64,000 bases of DNA, from contig OY856188.1 in assembly GCA_963693315.1 (NCBI GenBank), positions 252,813,905 through 252,877,904 on the forward strand, read 5' to 3'. Positions 47,260-58,679 of the stretch are shown in pieces. The notes below the pieces were generated by a model. It did no database searches, was not told the origin of the DNA, and saw only the letters and a program-made list of their open reading frames with translations. Within the stretch, counting starts at the first letter, position 1; every line of letters begins with the position of its first letter. The DNA is from Diogma glabrata (Eukaryota; Arthropoda; Insecta; Diptera; Cylindrotomidae). A program made the position numbers and the translations under genes.

Positions 47260-48550
47260 CGTTACGTGCTTATACTTGTATTGCTCGTCAAATCACTAAT
47301 TCTCGAATCGTGGAATGGTTTTTAGTATACTATCTATTTATTTAAAAACTGGACAAACTAGCTTTTTGCCATATGCACTATAACTTTTTAGAGATAAAAC
47401 AAATTGTAGTTCACTCGCTTAAAACTGAATATATTTAATTATTTAAAGTTGCTTCGAAATGAAAAGAAATGTGTATAAGAAACTTTTTATCTAGAAGCTA
47501 GCTTAGCTAGAATTTATCATCTAAGCTTGTAAATAACCATTAGTTCTTTATCAGAAAATCTTGAATTAAAATTTAACACATGACTGGCATTAAGAAATAT
47601 TATAATTAACTGGAAACTTTTGCATTAAATTTCTAGACATTACTTTGTATGAATTAATAGAATGGGGAATACTTTTATGCTAATTAACACCCAAAGTCAT
47701 GATTGTATTGTCGTTATTGATTGTTTCCAATCATTGTGGCTGAATAATTGGTCAATTATTGTCATATATGTACGTATACATATTAGACAACATTATGGAA
47801 ATTTAAATTTATTGGAAATTTTTTGAGAGTAATTAAACTAAAGTAGGTAAGTAAGTAATTGGATTTTTTTTTTTCAATTCAAAAATATGGTTGGAAATTT
47901 TTCAGATAAAAAAAAATTAACTCGAAAGTAATATATCGTTCGCTAATTGCATCTCAAGTAATGGGTAAGAATCAGCTTGGAAGTTTAGTAAACTTAAATT
48001 ACCCTCGAATTTGAACTACACAAAGCTCCAATCTTTCTAAATCGTGCCCTACATAAATGGGCTACGATCTTTATTTTTACATTATTAAGAAGTTGATAGA
48101 TCCAAAATTGCTCAATGAGGTAGAGAGATTATTCTAAACCAAACCCAAATTTGAGTGTCTACTTTGCATACCACCAGTCAAGTTTCACATCAAACGGATT
48201 TCGTCATATTTTACAAATGCTCAGACAAAAATGCCATGCCAATTATAAACCAAATATTATTAATTTTATTAAAGATCTAGACTTAATAGACGATTTTTAC
48301 GTTGCAAAAATATCGAAAACCAGAAATAACATTGCTTGCTCTTTTTACAATACTGTTTACAATCGAAAAGGTGTTCCATATCTAATGTTTTGTGATAATG
48401 TGTATGTTTGACAGATATTTCTCTTGTAGAAAGGGGCAGTATCCAAAAGAAAACAAATGTGATACTCTAACCGTAAAGCGAAACATGATTTACATCCATC
48501 TAAAGGGAATAGATATATATTGAAATCGATCAATGTATTGAAATCGATAT
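47260..48550. other. No gene recognised; weak 86-codon ORF
   Basis: A+T-rich DNA. An ORF at 48151-48411 (plus) contains LRQKCHANYKPNIINFIKDL and NRKGVPYLMFCDNVYV; it is less simple than chance ORFs but I cannot assign it. A FLYWCH-like start (KGxPxLxxxxxxY) is only a guess. Confidence 0.35.
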
Positions 48551-48556
48551 ATAACC

Positions 48557-49000
48557 AAATTTTGCACGGCCACTAGGGTGACCCTTAGCTTGCTCTAGGA
48601 TTTTTTTTGCATTGTACAGTTTGCAACCCCCCCCCCCCCCCACATTTCGTGTCAATACCCATAAAAATATTATTTGTAAAATTTGAAATCAATCGTTCAA
48701 TTCTAAGGCGTGCCTCCGGCCACCTAAAGTTGAAAGGTTTTGTTCTGGGCCTTAAAAAAAATTCTAATTTTTTGTACGACACCATCCTATTTCGTGTCAA
48801 TACCCATAAAAAAATTATTTGCAACCGTTCAAATTTAAGCCGTGCCCCTGGGCACTTGAAGTTTTAGCGGCAATTGAACGATTGATTTCAAATTTTGCAA
48901 ATAATATTTTATGGGAATTGACACGAAATGGGAGGGTGCCGTACAAAAAATTAAAATTTTTTTTTTAAGGGCCACCCTAATGGCCACTGTACAAATATTT
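48557..49000. mobile_element. MITE with GGCCACTAGGGTG-type ends
   Basis: Left GGCCACTAGGGTGACCCTTA, right the inverse of GGCCATTAGGGTGGCCC, with the arms continuing inward for about 160 bases (ATTTCGTGTCAATACCCATA on both arms). A second direct copy of that block lies near 48789. A run of 15 C (48627-48641) interrupts the left arm. No coding capacity. Confidence 0.75.
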
Positions 49001-49045
49001 GACCGGGGCTTTTAATGGCTATAATCAAATTTTAGAAATATCTAA

Positions 49046-49049
<4 letters not shown>

Positions 49050-49080
<31 letters not shown>

Positions 49081-49190
49081 GTGATGTGTAGTAGGCATTA
49101 CAATATGTGTCACAACAACACATAAAAACCTTTTAAGACCAAGGTCCCACAACAACGTGCGTTCTAAGGTTGTTAATGGACGCAAATCTG
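49050..49190 (-). pseudogene. LINE 3' end with poly(A) tail
   Basis: Minus-strand match to 20235-20340 (CCTTAGAACGCACGTTGTTG, then GGTCTTAAAAGGTTTTTATG, then GTTGTGACACATATTG), followed by 27 A on the minus strand (T-run 49050-49076). A retroposed 3' end. Confidence 0.7.
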
Positions 49191-49237
49191 TTTTTTTTTT
49201 GTTTATTTTTAATATTTTTTTGTTAAATAATGGATAA

Positions 49238-49690
49238 CTAAACCATAAATCCTATCACATATAAAATATAACATAGGCCAATATTTCGTGATAGGATAGG
49301 GAAATTAAAAATAAAATAAGAGATAAAAAGCAAATTTGTTTTACAAATTTGCAGGAACAAAACTAAAATTGGTTTGCCAATAGTCCAGCCAATGGCATAA
49401 TCCCTGATTATGGGACGCAGTATATTTTTCAATGATTAAAGCTCAGATATGTAGTTATATGAAGGCTCGTTTCTTCGAGCAAGCTACAGCGTTCCAGCAT
49501 CAAGGAATATTCATTAGCTAAGATTAAGAGTGCTACCGTTGACTGAATACAGTTCATCCGCCAGCACCCCTAAGATATCACCTTGGCTAGTGATATCTCA
49601 CTGCTATTGCCAGTGGTATGTGATATCTCACGTTTACTCATATGCCAATAGCAGGGACTGGAGTACGCGAGGTTGTCACACCCGTGGATC
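49238..49690 (-). repeat. Dispersed repeat A, copy 2
   Basis: Same family as 14158-14640. Conserved amino-acid blocks LADELYSVNG, LLEETSLHITTYLSF and ILRPIIRDYAIGWTIG appear in two frames. It lies directly 5' (minus-strand sense) of the LINE 3' end at 49050-49190, so the two may be one element. Confidence 0.6.
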
Positions 49691-49749
49691 AAAAAAATAG
49701 AAAAAAATTAACAAATTAATAAAAACTGATCCCTCCATGCGAGAACATT

Positions 49750-50240
49750 AAACTAATTTCTATAAGGTTCTGAATCCATTCGACTATATTTTCCAGGTGG
49801 AGAAAACATCCAAAAACGAATTATAAAATTTATATTTCAACTTCAAAGAGCTCTGGTGAGACTATCCAGAATCAACACAAATTAACTTTTCGGGTCGGAG
49901 AAAATCAAGTTCTATTTCTTAATGATTCCCCCTATCCATGGAAATTTTACCTTAAAAAGATATCTGTTTTCATCAAAAGAGATTTGTTTTTCGGTAAAGA
50001 AAATTTTAATATCAGAATAAATTTCAGAATTCCTCTTCTCACAGCTCCAGTCACATCAAATAATTTCTATACCAAAGGCTAGCCATAAAAGCTAAGATTG
50101 TTCTGAATCCACCAAGATTGCTTCTTTGGTGGAAAACATGTTTAAATAGCGACACAAACTGGCACTACTGCTGCAACTGCAATCTGATTCTTACATTAAT
50201 TGTTTCGAATGTCTATGGCTCTAACTGAATGATCTGAGAA
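49750..50240. other. No gene recognised
   Basis: Short ORFs only. Confidence 0.4.
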
Positions 50241-50243
50241 GAC

Positions 50244-51530
50244 CTGAAAGACCTAAGTATTGCATTCATGAGTCAAAAGTGAAATTCTTACCCCTACTTT
50301 TTTGGCATTTCTCGACGTTTTAGGACCTACTGATTCTAAAAAATCAAAAAAAAATGTATGTCTGTCTGCCGGCCGTCCGTCATTATCTACGAAATCTAGA
50401 AAACCGCTGGACGGATTTCAAAAATTTTTTTCTAAAAATTGATATACTCAATGGGCAGGTCCAAAAGGACGATGTGTTTGATAACCTGATAACACTTCCG
50501 GTAGTGTGTCAAAAAATCGTCAAGTGTGTCAAAACAAAGAAATATGCAAATTTTTTGCTTAAAAAACGTTCATTTTAAGTGATAGGGGTAGGAACAAAGA
50601 ATATGGAGAAATCTTGATGGTCGGGATGGGTATATGAGATCAAAATCTAGATTATTGCATTTTAAGTTTGTCTAAAAAATGTTGTCATGTGTGTCAAAAG
50701 AAAGTTTTATTTATTATTTTACCCAATTTTTTGAAAAAAAAATAAAATTAATTACATATTTGTATGACATGAAATGTAATGAACATGATATTATTATTAT
50801 TGAGAGTTTTTGTTGCATTATAAGTTTGTCAAAGCGTGGCTTTTTAAGCCAATTTTTTGAAACAAAATTTAGCTGTTTGTATAACGTAAATGTAATTGAA
50901 CATGAAATTGGACATGGAAATTTTTTAGTTTGTTACAGTTTTTGGAATATTTTTGGAATTTTGAAAAAAGTTTGTATTACTTCGGTCTGAAAGACCTAAG
51001 TATTACCTTATCGAGCCAAAAGTGAAATCCTTACTCCCACTTTTTTTAGCATTTCTCGACGTTTTAGGACCTACTGATTCTAAAAAAGGAAAAAAAAAGT
51101 ATATCTGTCTGCCAGCCGTCCGTCACAAACGCCGAAATCTAGAAAACCGCAGGAGGTGTTTCAAAAATGTTTGTTTCTAAAAATAGGTATACTCAATGGT
51201 AAGAGCTGGAAGGACGATGTGTTCGATAGTTGTCCCGCAAGTATGCAGAAAAAATCATCAAGTGTGTCAAAACAAGGAAATTTGCATTTTTTTGGCTTAA
51301 AAAACGTTCATTTGAAGTGACTACGAGTAGGAACATTGAATTTGGAGAAATCTTGATGGTCGGGATTGGAATGTGAGACTAAAATCTAGATTATTGCATT
51401 ATAAGTTTGTCAAAAAATGTTGTCAAATGTGTCAAAAGCATGATTTGCAGTTTTTTACTCAATTTTTTGGAAAAAAAATGAAATTATTTGTATGACATGA
51501 AATTTAATTGAACAGGGAATGGACATGGAA
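50244..51530 (+). repeat. Tandem duplication, period ~743 bp
   Basis: CTGAAAGACCTAAGTATT starts a unit at 50244 and again at 50987. Both units share GCATTTCTCGACGTTTTAGG, GTCTGTCTGCC(G/A)GCCGTCC, GAAATCTAGAAAACCGC, TCAAGTGTGTCAAAACAA and GAGAAATCTTGATGGTCGGG in the same order. The GTCTGTCTGCC...CCGTCC and GAAATCTAGAAAACCGC words are reminiscent of Helitron-like 5' ends, but no Helitron end was found. Confidence 0.85.
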
Positions 51531-51534
51531 GTTT

Positions 51535-52110
51535 TTGATTTAGTAATATTTTTTGCAATAATTTTAAGAATTCTGGAAAAAATTATAATTTTTGCAATAT
51601 TTTTAGAATTTTGAAACAAAATAGAATTTTTGAATTTTATATATATTTCTAGAATTTTGAAAGAATTTTTGATTTCGTAAGAATTTTTAGGAATATTTTT
51701 AGAATATCAAAAAATTTTTATATTTTTGATTTTATTATAATTTTTGGAATTTTGAAAAAAGTTTCAATTTTTGATTTTGTAATAATTTTTTCAATATTTT
51801 TATAGAATTTTGGAAAAAGTTTCAATTTTTAAGAATTTTTGGAATATTGTTGGAATTTAGAAAAAGTTTAAATATTTGATTTTATTCTAATTTTTGGAAT
51901 ATTTTTGGAATTTTGAAAAAGTTTCAATTTTTGATTTTGTTATAATTTTTGCAATATTTTTAGAATTTTTGAAAAAAATTTTAATCTTTGATTTTGTAAT
52001 AATTTTTGGAATATTTTTAGAATTATGAAAAAAGTTTAATTTTATTTAATTTTCAAAATATTTTTGGAATTTTGAAAGACATATGAATTTGTGATTTTGT
52101 AATATTTTCC
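51535..52110 (+). repeat. Degenerate minisatellite, unit ~65 bp
   Basis: About nine units of a TTTTTGATTTTGTAATAA, then TTTTTGGAATATTTTTAG, then AATTTTGAAAAAAGTTTC pattern. A single such unit ends the first 743-bp repeat at about 50940-50975, so the array seems to be an expansion of the same segment in the second repeat. Confidence 0.8.
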
Positions 52111-52265
52111 CGAAACGCTAAATGGAGAAGTTTTTTGGTAGTTTGGTGATTGAATCATCTTTTCACTAAATTATGTTAATTTATGATTTGTTATAATTTT
52201 CCGGCAACGTATTGATGTTTCGTGTTAGCTTTGTAATAAATTTCTAAACAAAGATAAAAAAAGTC
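52106..52265 (+). repeat. Dispersed repeat B, left part
   Basis: CGAAACGCTAAATGGAGA, then TTTTCACTAAATTATGTTAA, then TTCCGGCAACGTATTG match the inverse of 61600-61745. At 61 kb this is followed directly by the sequence found here only at 53770-53920, so about 1.5 kb is inserted here. Confidence 0.75.
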
Positions 52266-52664
52266 CAAGCGGCACGTATAGCCGCTAGAAATAGGTAGAT
52301 TTCGAGATCAGACAGTTTTGTGTGCCAGTAGAATCTGATGTATCAGATTAGCTTAAACAAAACAAACTAATTTCAAACAGATATCGAACAAATTTTAAAA
52401 ATAAAAATAGCTACCTATAAGCAAAATAATATCTATCCAATTTTGCAACAAACAAATATCAAATCTACCACAGAACATGTGTGTGACAATTAATGACACA
52501 AACCTACTCTATATCATATGTCGTGCAATTGCTGCAAAATATCAAAATAGTTTATTTCTAAGAAAAAAAAATTAATTTCTTCTATTAAAATCTTTTATTT
52601 TTTTGACTGTCATAAGGTTGACGACATTGACTGTTATAAGGTTTTTGGAAATTGTAGTTGGGGA

Positions 52665-53660
52665 TTGTTGCAAACTTTTTGTTGAAGCCAACAAGTAAAC
52701 CTTTAACTGCAGAGGTTTATATTTATAAGAAACGGATTAAAATGATTCTACAGATTATAAATTTATGAAGATTTTAAAAATATTAGTATCCATACGGCCG
52801 TTATAACGGATTAAAAAACACTTTTTTTTCTAGTATAAAGCCTCTAGTTCCTAAACCATGTGTCAGATTTTTCTGATTTACGAACTTGTCCAAGATATTA
52901 ATAAAACACACATTTTTAAGAAAGGTTTTTTGATCTGGCTCCACAAATGCAGCCGTAAGAGCACCGGTTGATCCAAACGCATTTTGTGTTTTACAAGCTT
53001 TTTTGTTGGAGCCGCTTACTCAGAAACCTCCATCTGCAGAGGTCTTTTTTTTTTTTAAAAGAAACTGATTAAAAAGGTTTCAAAGGCTCTAAATTTATGA
53101 AATTTTTAAAAATATTAGAATCCAAACGGCCGTTTTAACGGATCTAAAAAACAGAGTTTTTTCCTAGTATAAAGCCTCTAGTTTCTTAACCATGTGTTGG
53201 ATTGGGCTGGTTTAAGAACTTGTCCAAGATATTAATAAAACGCACATTTTTAAAAAGGTTTTTTGATCTGGCCTTACAAATGCGACCGTGAGAGTGCCGG
53301 TTGTTTCAAAAAAAAAATTTTTTTGCAAACTTTTTTGTTGGAGCCGCTCACTCAGGAACCTCTAACTGCAGAGGTCTATTTTTAAAACAAATTGATAAAA
53401 AAGATTCCAAGAATTCTAAATTTGTTAAATTTTTTGAAATATTAGTATCCAAACGGCCGTTATAACGGTTTTAAAAAATCAATTTTTTTCAGAAAAAAGC
53501 CTCTAGGTCCTTAACCACGAGTCGGATTTTGCTGATTCACGAACTTGTCCAAGATATTATTAGAACACACAAGTACAGAATTTTTTTTTGATCTACCTCA
53601 ACAAATGCGACCTGAGAGTGTCGGTCGTTTTCGTTATATCTCATATTTTTTGTTTTTTCG
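52665..53660 (+). repeat. Three ~330-bp satellite-like tandem units
   Basis: The marker CTGCAGAGGT occurs at about 52707, 53034 and 53366. Each unit also has (C/A)GGCCGTT(A/T)TAACGG, AGCCTCTAG(T/G)TCCT and GAACTTGTCCAAGATATT in order. In units one and three the centre contains CCGTTATAACGG, a perfect 12-bp palindrome. The units are diverged from each other. Confidence 0.85.
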
Positions 53661-53737
53661 TCTCCGCTTATCATATATAGTCGTTGTCGTTTAGCACAAA
53701 ATTTTTTCCGAAATTCCGAGATGAAGCCCATTGCAAT

Positions 53738-53763
53738 AGGTAGAATTTATATGAAATCTACCT
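53738..53763 (-). repeat. LINE 3' hairpin (AGGTAGATTT type), copy 5
   Basis: Minus-strand AGGTAGATTTCATATAAATTCTACCT. It lies exactly where the inserted 1.5 kb meets the right part of dispersed repeat B. A half copy (AGGTAGATTTCGAG) lies near 52292 at the other side. Confidence 0.65.
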
Positions 53764-53769
53764 AAAAAT

Positions 53770-53920
53770 ACAAAGAGTTTTATGCTTGATATACATCGGT
53801 TACAAAAACTAAAAACAATGTCCTCAGACGAGTATTTTGCCGAAAACTATATCAAAATCCTTAACCCAAACCGAAATCTTGATATCTCAGAGCTACGAGA
53901 TTTCAGCCCCTTTATATTTT
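53770..53920 (+). repeat. Dispersed repeat B, right part
   Basis: CTTGATATACATCG, then CCGAAAACTATATCAAAATC, then CTTGATATCTC and GATTTCAGCCCCT match the inverse of 61430-61560. Confidence 0.75.
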
Positions 53921-54439
53921 TCAGATTGTAATGAAGAAAACATCCTAAGCCAGTCAACCAATAACGTCCGCATTGGAACTACACAAAATTCCCACAGATC
54001 AGAATCATATTTCGGATCTTAGATTTTACAAATGTGTCAAATGTTGATATTTTTCTTCTGAAGAAAATTTTCCAAATCGAATCATGATGTTCCACATCAA
54101 AAGGTGGTCGCAAAATTTAACTGAAATTACTCATTTATTTTTCGACATATTTGTTTTTGTATTAAAAAATTAATTTTTAAAAAATAGCTTTGTTATTGTT
54201 TAATTAGAGCTAACATTAATTTGACATTGAGATTTCATTGATGAATTCGTTTTGCACAAAATTCTAGATAAATAATTAAATCTTATGATCAAAAACAAAC
54301 AAAAACTGGACTATACCGGTATTGATAATTCGGCATCGGTATAAGAAAATTTTATAGTATTCCGTAGTTTATCGTAATTCGGTATACCGATATTGAATAG
54401 CCTATAAATATCCTATAAATCGTAATCGTTCAAACCAAA

Positions 54440-54725
54440 GCAATAAATGTTGCCAATATACTGGCAATAGCAGTAAGATATCACTACTCAAGGTAACATC
54501 TTTAGGATGCTAGCGTATGAACTGTGTTTAGTCAATAGTATCACCCTCAATCTTAGTTATGATTGCTCGAAGAACAATCCTTCATAGAACTTTTTATTTA
54601 GCTTTCATAATGGAGAAAAACAGTGCGTCACATGATCAAGGAATATGCTTTTTGTATGACCTTAGTTTTAAAAGGTTTTTACGTATTGTAATTCCTACTA
54701 CACAACATATTTTATTTAAAAAAAA
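54440..54725 (+). repeat. Dispersed repeat A, copy 3
   Basis: Plus-strand relative of 14158 and 49238 (GGCAATAGCAGTAAGATATC, then GAACTGTGTTTAGTCAATAG, then GATCAAGGAATATGC), joined to the LINE tail TTAGTTTTAAAAGGTTTTTACG. A deletion separates it from the tail. Confidence 0.6.
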
Positions 54726-54729
54726 CGGA

Positions 54730-55990
54730 TGAGACTTAATTGAACAAACAAAAAATCAAAAAAGTTATAATAGATTTTTTGTCATCCATTGTGAGTATTT
54801 AATTTAAAAATATATCCATTGTTTAAATAAATAAACAATATATTTAACTGAGCTTTGGGCTACTTAGATTAAATATAAAAGCTCAAATTAAACCCACATT
54901 CAGGCTAATTATCAATTGAAAATCTCCCAATAGATGACACTTTAACAAGAATATTCCAACTCTTACAAAACTTTATATTTCAAAATAACTTCACTAATTA
55001 CAAATTAAGATAACCTTGTCAATAAAAGCATTTCAATCCGATTTTTTATTATTTCTTTTCATAAAATATAAACGTTTTAACAATAAAATTGGTGATTTAC
55101 ATTTCGTTGTCACTTAACAGGATATTTCTCTTTTTAGTAAAATATTATCACATGATTTACACGTTTTATTATCATTGTCTTTATTAATATAAAATTATAT
55201 TCTTTTAAACAACAATTCTTTTAAATGGCTTGACAAGTTAACAAATTAACAAATTTTTGGAAAGAACTAACGAAACGATGATTCATATACTGAATTAAGC
55301 TAATTTTCTTTTATTTTAACTTATGGTGTCAATTTTACAGCTTACGGAGTTGGGAGTTGGGATGTTTTAATTACAAAATTAATTTCTGACTGGAGAGTAA
55401 TTTCTATGACTGGAAGTGTGGCAGTTAAGACAGAAGTAGTTGTGCCTTGTGGTCGAAATTGGAAATGGAATTTTTAATTATGAAAACAAACTGTTTCACC
55501 GGAAATTAATTTTGATATTTAATTAGAAAACAAAATTTTGCGTATAATTTAGATTCAACAAATTTTCGATGACCAACAAATTGTTATTCATCTTGGAATA
55601 TGATTTCTCCAAATTTCTTTGAGCCACTTAAACTGAATGAAAGTTAAGATCTAAACAACTGTTTTACAAAGGGTTGCTAAGAAAAAATCCATTAGGCGTA
55701 TGTTCATCTTATTCAGGGTATACCTGGAGTCTAATTTCACGGTTTGCGATTTTCAAAGTAAAACGTTTGACTTTTTGATTAAAATAATTGTATTACACAA
55801 AAATTAAGATTTTGAATTTAATCTACCGCTATTTGTTTTTGAGACATCACATCACTCCCTTTCTAAAGAAAAATAAATTTGCTCTGTATAAACATAAACT
55901 TGCTGACCACCGGTGAATTTAAGTTCAGAAGTGACCAAAACCTTTTGATTAACGATAGGGATTTCAAACTCAAAAGTAGGGAGTGCAAAT
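54730..55990. other. No gene recognised
   Basis: A+T-rich filler with short ORFs only. Confidence 0.45.
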
Positions 55991-55996
55991 TTACTG

Positions 55997-56155
55997 GGTG
56001 GTTATTTTGTAGCGTTATCTCACTAGGTGAGATAAATAGTGAGATAAAAAAATTATGTTTAAATGATTTCTTTTATCTAATATAATCGATCAAAGACAAA
56101 TATTTTATCTCACTTTTTATCTCACCTAGTGAGATAACGCTACAAAATAACCACC
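55997..56155. mobile_element. 159-bp MITE with ~53-bp inverted repeats, TSD CTG
   Basis: Starts GGTGGTTATTTTGTAGCGTT and ends with its exact inverse. Inside, both arms carry ATCTCACTAGGTGAGAT, itself nearly palindromic. CTG flanks both ends (55994-55996 and 56156-56158). The arms are almost identical, so it is probably young. Confidence 0.88.
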
Positions 56156-56334
56156 CTGGTAAACGGTAAAATTTTTGTTACTTTAACGTTTTACCGGAAA
56201 AAGTTCAAGTCAAAATTTTACGTATTAAAAAGAATCGGCAAATTAAATTCAATATGATGATTATTCAGTATGATTAAGGTATATACTCCAACTCTCACGT
56301 TTGTCGTGTTTATTTCGTTTTCGATGTATTGCCT

Positions 56335-57948
56335 GAGCAATTTCACGAAGATTCAACAACGTTTTGACTTGACCCCTTTTAATTTTGATTATTTTTTGTT
56401 TATAGATAGTCTTTCATAAGTAAAAAATAAAAGTTCTCTTAGAATTTTTTTTTTCGACCAGGGGTCTACACAGGGTGCCCCTTAATCAATATTTTGTTAT
56501 TTTGTGATGTGAGCGCATTTTGACGAGCGATTGTAGAAAAACTACTCAATCGATTTTCATAAATGATATGTCGTTGAATAGGTATTAGAACAAAGCTTTT
56601 AAAAATTTACACTGTCAATTTTTTCCTCACTAACAATTTTTAACGGTGTAACATAAGAAAAAAACGGTGTTGTTGAAGAAAATATGGCGCTACACCTTTC
56701 TTTTTAAGCTAAATTAAAGCTTATTTTATATCTAACAACTTGTGAATGTTTAGGACTAGCATTATTTTTTGTTTTAAAGATAAAATTCGTTGTGCATATG
56801 ACTGTCGGGAATCAGTTGTTTTTGTTCTGAAGGAAAATTATAAACGAGGCGTTATAAACTAAGAGACTTTTTTTTTATGTTAAATACTAAATATTTTATT
56901 ATTAGATGAAATTTTTAAAATATTTTAAAAATTGTATATGTAGTACAATAAATAAAATAAATACAATTGTTAAAAATAATATACTTATTTTACAAACAGA
57001 AGTTTCTTTTGAATAGGAAAACACTTCTGCAATTATTTTCTTTGTATTAGATGGCATAAAAAAATGAAATGTTTATTTATCACTTTTAGTAATCATTTAT
57101 CACTCTTATAAAAAATAATTTGACAGTCTCGACTGCAAACAAAAAAGCCTTATAAATAACTAAATCTATTTAGGAACTTTTGACTGGAGAAGTCCATCTA
57201 ATACAAAGGAAATATTTGCAGAGGTGTTTTCCTATTCAAAAGAAACTTCTGTTTGTTAAATAAGTATATAATTTTTAACAATTGTATTTATTTTAATTAT
57301 TGTACTACATATACAATTTTTATAATATTTTAAAAAGTTCATTTAATAATAAAATATTTAATATTTAATTTTTATGTTAATGTTTTTATGTTTTAAGTTT
57401 TCATGTTTTTATGTAATCTCTTAGTTTATAACGCCATTTTTATAATTTTCCTTCAGAACAAAAAAACTGATTCCCGACAGTCATATGCACAACGAATCTT
57501 ATCTTTAAAACAAAAAATAATGCTAATCCTAAACATTCACAAGTTGTTAGATATAAAATAAGCTTCAATTTAGTTTAAAAAAAAAAGGTGTAGCGCCATC
57601 TTTTCTTATGTTACACCGTTTTTTTCTTGTTACACCGTTAAAAATTATTTCAAAAAATTAACAGTGTACATTTTAAAAAACTTTGTTCTAATACCTATTC
57701 AACGATATATCATTTATGAAAATCGATTGAGTAGTTTTTCTACCATCGCTCGTCAAAATGCACTCATATCACAAAATAACAAAAAATTGAGGGGCACCCT
57801 GTGAAGACCCCTGGTCGAAAAAAAAAAATTCTAAGAGAACTTGTATTTTTTACTTATGAAAGACTATCGATAAACAAAAATTAATCAAAATTAAAAGGGG
57901 TCAAGTCAAAATTTCCCAAAAATTTGCTGAACTTGCGTGAAATTACTC
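56335..57948. mobile_element. Foldback element F with ~700-bp arms, TSD GCCT
   Basis: Left arm from GAGCAATTTCACGAAGATT and right arm ending in the inverse (AATTACTC), with the arms matching through GTTTTGACTTGACCCC, AACGGTGTAACATAAG, GTCGGGAATCAGTT and on to TTTTGAATAGGAAAACAC near the centre. The unpaired centre is about 57057-57187. GCCT occurs on both flanks (56331-56334 and 57949-57952). No protein frame. Related single arms lie at 42076-42965. Confidence 0.85.
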
Positions 57949-58231
57949 GCCTATATAGTTTTAACATAACGGACAGTGTAGATGAACAATTTTCTCATTA
58001 TTTAATTTTCCCGTAAACTATATTCATACATTACTGTTGTGGTGCTCAAAGCGTATAACGATAGGCCCTATTTTGATTCAATCATCTAACAAATTCACTA
58101 TTCTATTTCAGTACTATATATCAACATGAAAAAAAAGAAAACACAAAACATCCAAAGAAACGAATACGAACTTGTAGCCCTTGATTTTTATGTTGGCATG
58201 TGTAGTAACTTTTGGTTATATAATAGATATA

Positions 58232-58675
58232 TGCTGTGTGCCTCACACTAGTATTTTTGCTAAAACACTGACTTTTCTAAATTAATTGCTAGCACACATA
58301 TGCTATTCATAGATGTCACTCGTATCAAACGTACAACTTGTGCCTGACCTCATATATACATTAGAATCTTTTTAAATGTCAAAATTTGTAAACATTGTCA
58401 TAATGGAGGATAATAATGAAATTGTATTTGGGAGCTTGTTTTTTTTAAATACTTACATCATACCGAATATTTTTTTTGTATTAATTTGAATTATTTTCCA
58501 TTTTTTTAAATAACAGTTTTTAAATATATATACGCTTAAATGAATTGACAACTCAATTGAAAAACAAGCTGACGAGGAGACTTTTCGTCCGCCGCCTGGT
58601 GGTCAATAGCGCAACTTTTGTATGAAATGAAAAGTCTCTGATTTAGCTCAAAAAGTTAATGTGAGGCACACAGCA
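58232..58675. mobile_element. 444-bp MITE, TGCTGTGTGCCTCACA ends, TSD ATA
   Basis: Left end TGCTGTGTGCCTCACACTA; right end is the inverse GTGAGGCACACAGCA. ATA flanks both ends (58229-58231 and 58676-58678). The inner arms share GACTTTTC. No coding capacity. Confidence 0.82.
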
Positions 58676-58679
58676 ATAG

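Noticed and set aside
48151..48411. 86-codon ORF as a host or transposase gene
   Set aside because: No start context or motif convincing enough; the FLYWCH-like resemblance covers fewer than 15 residues.
50244..51530. Helitron-like element
   Set aside because: The GTCTGTCTGCC and CCGTCC words are suggestive, but neither a CTAR-plus-hairpin end nor an A/T insertion site was found.
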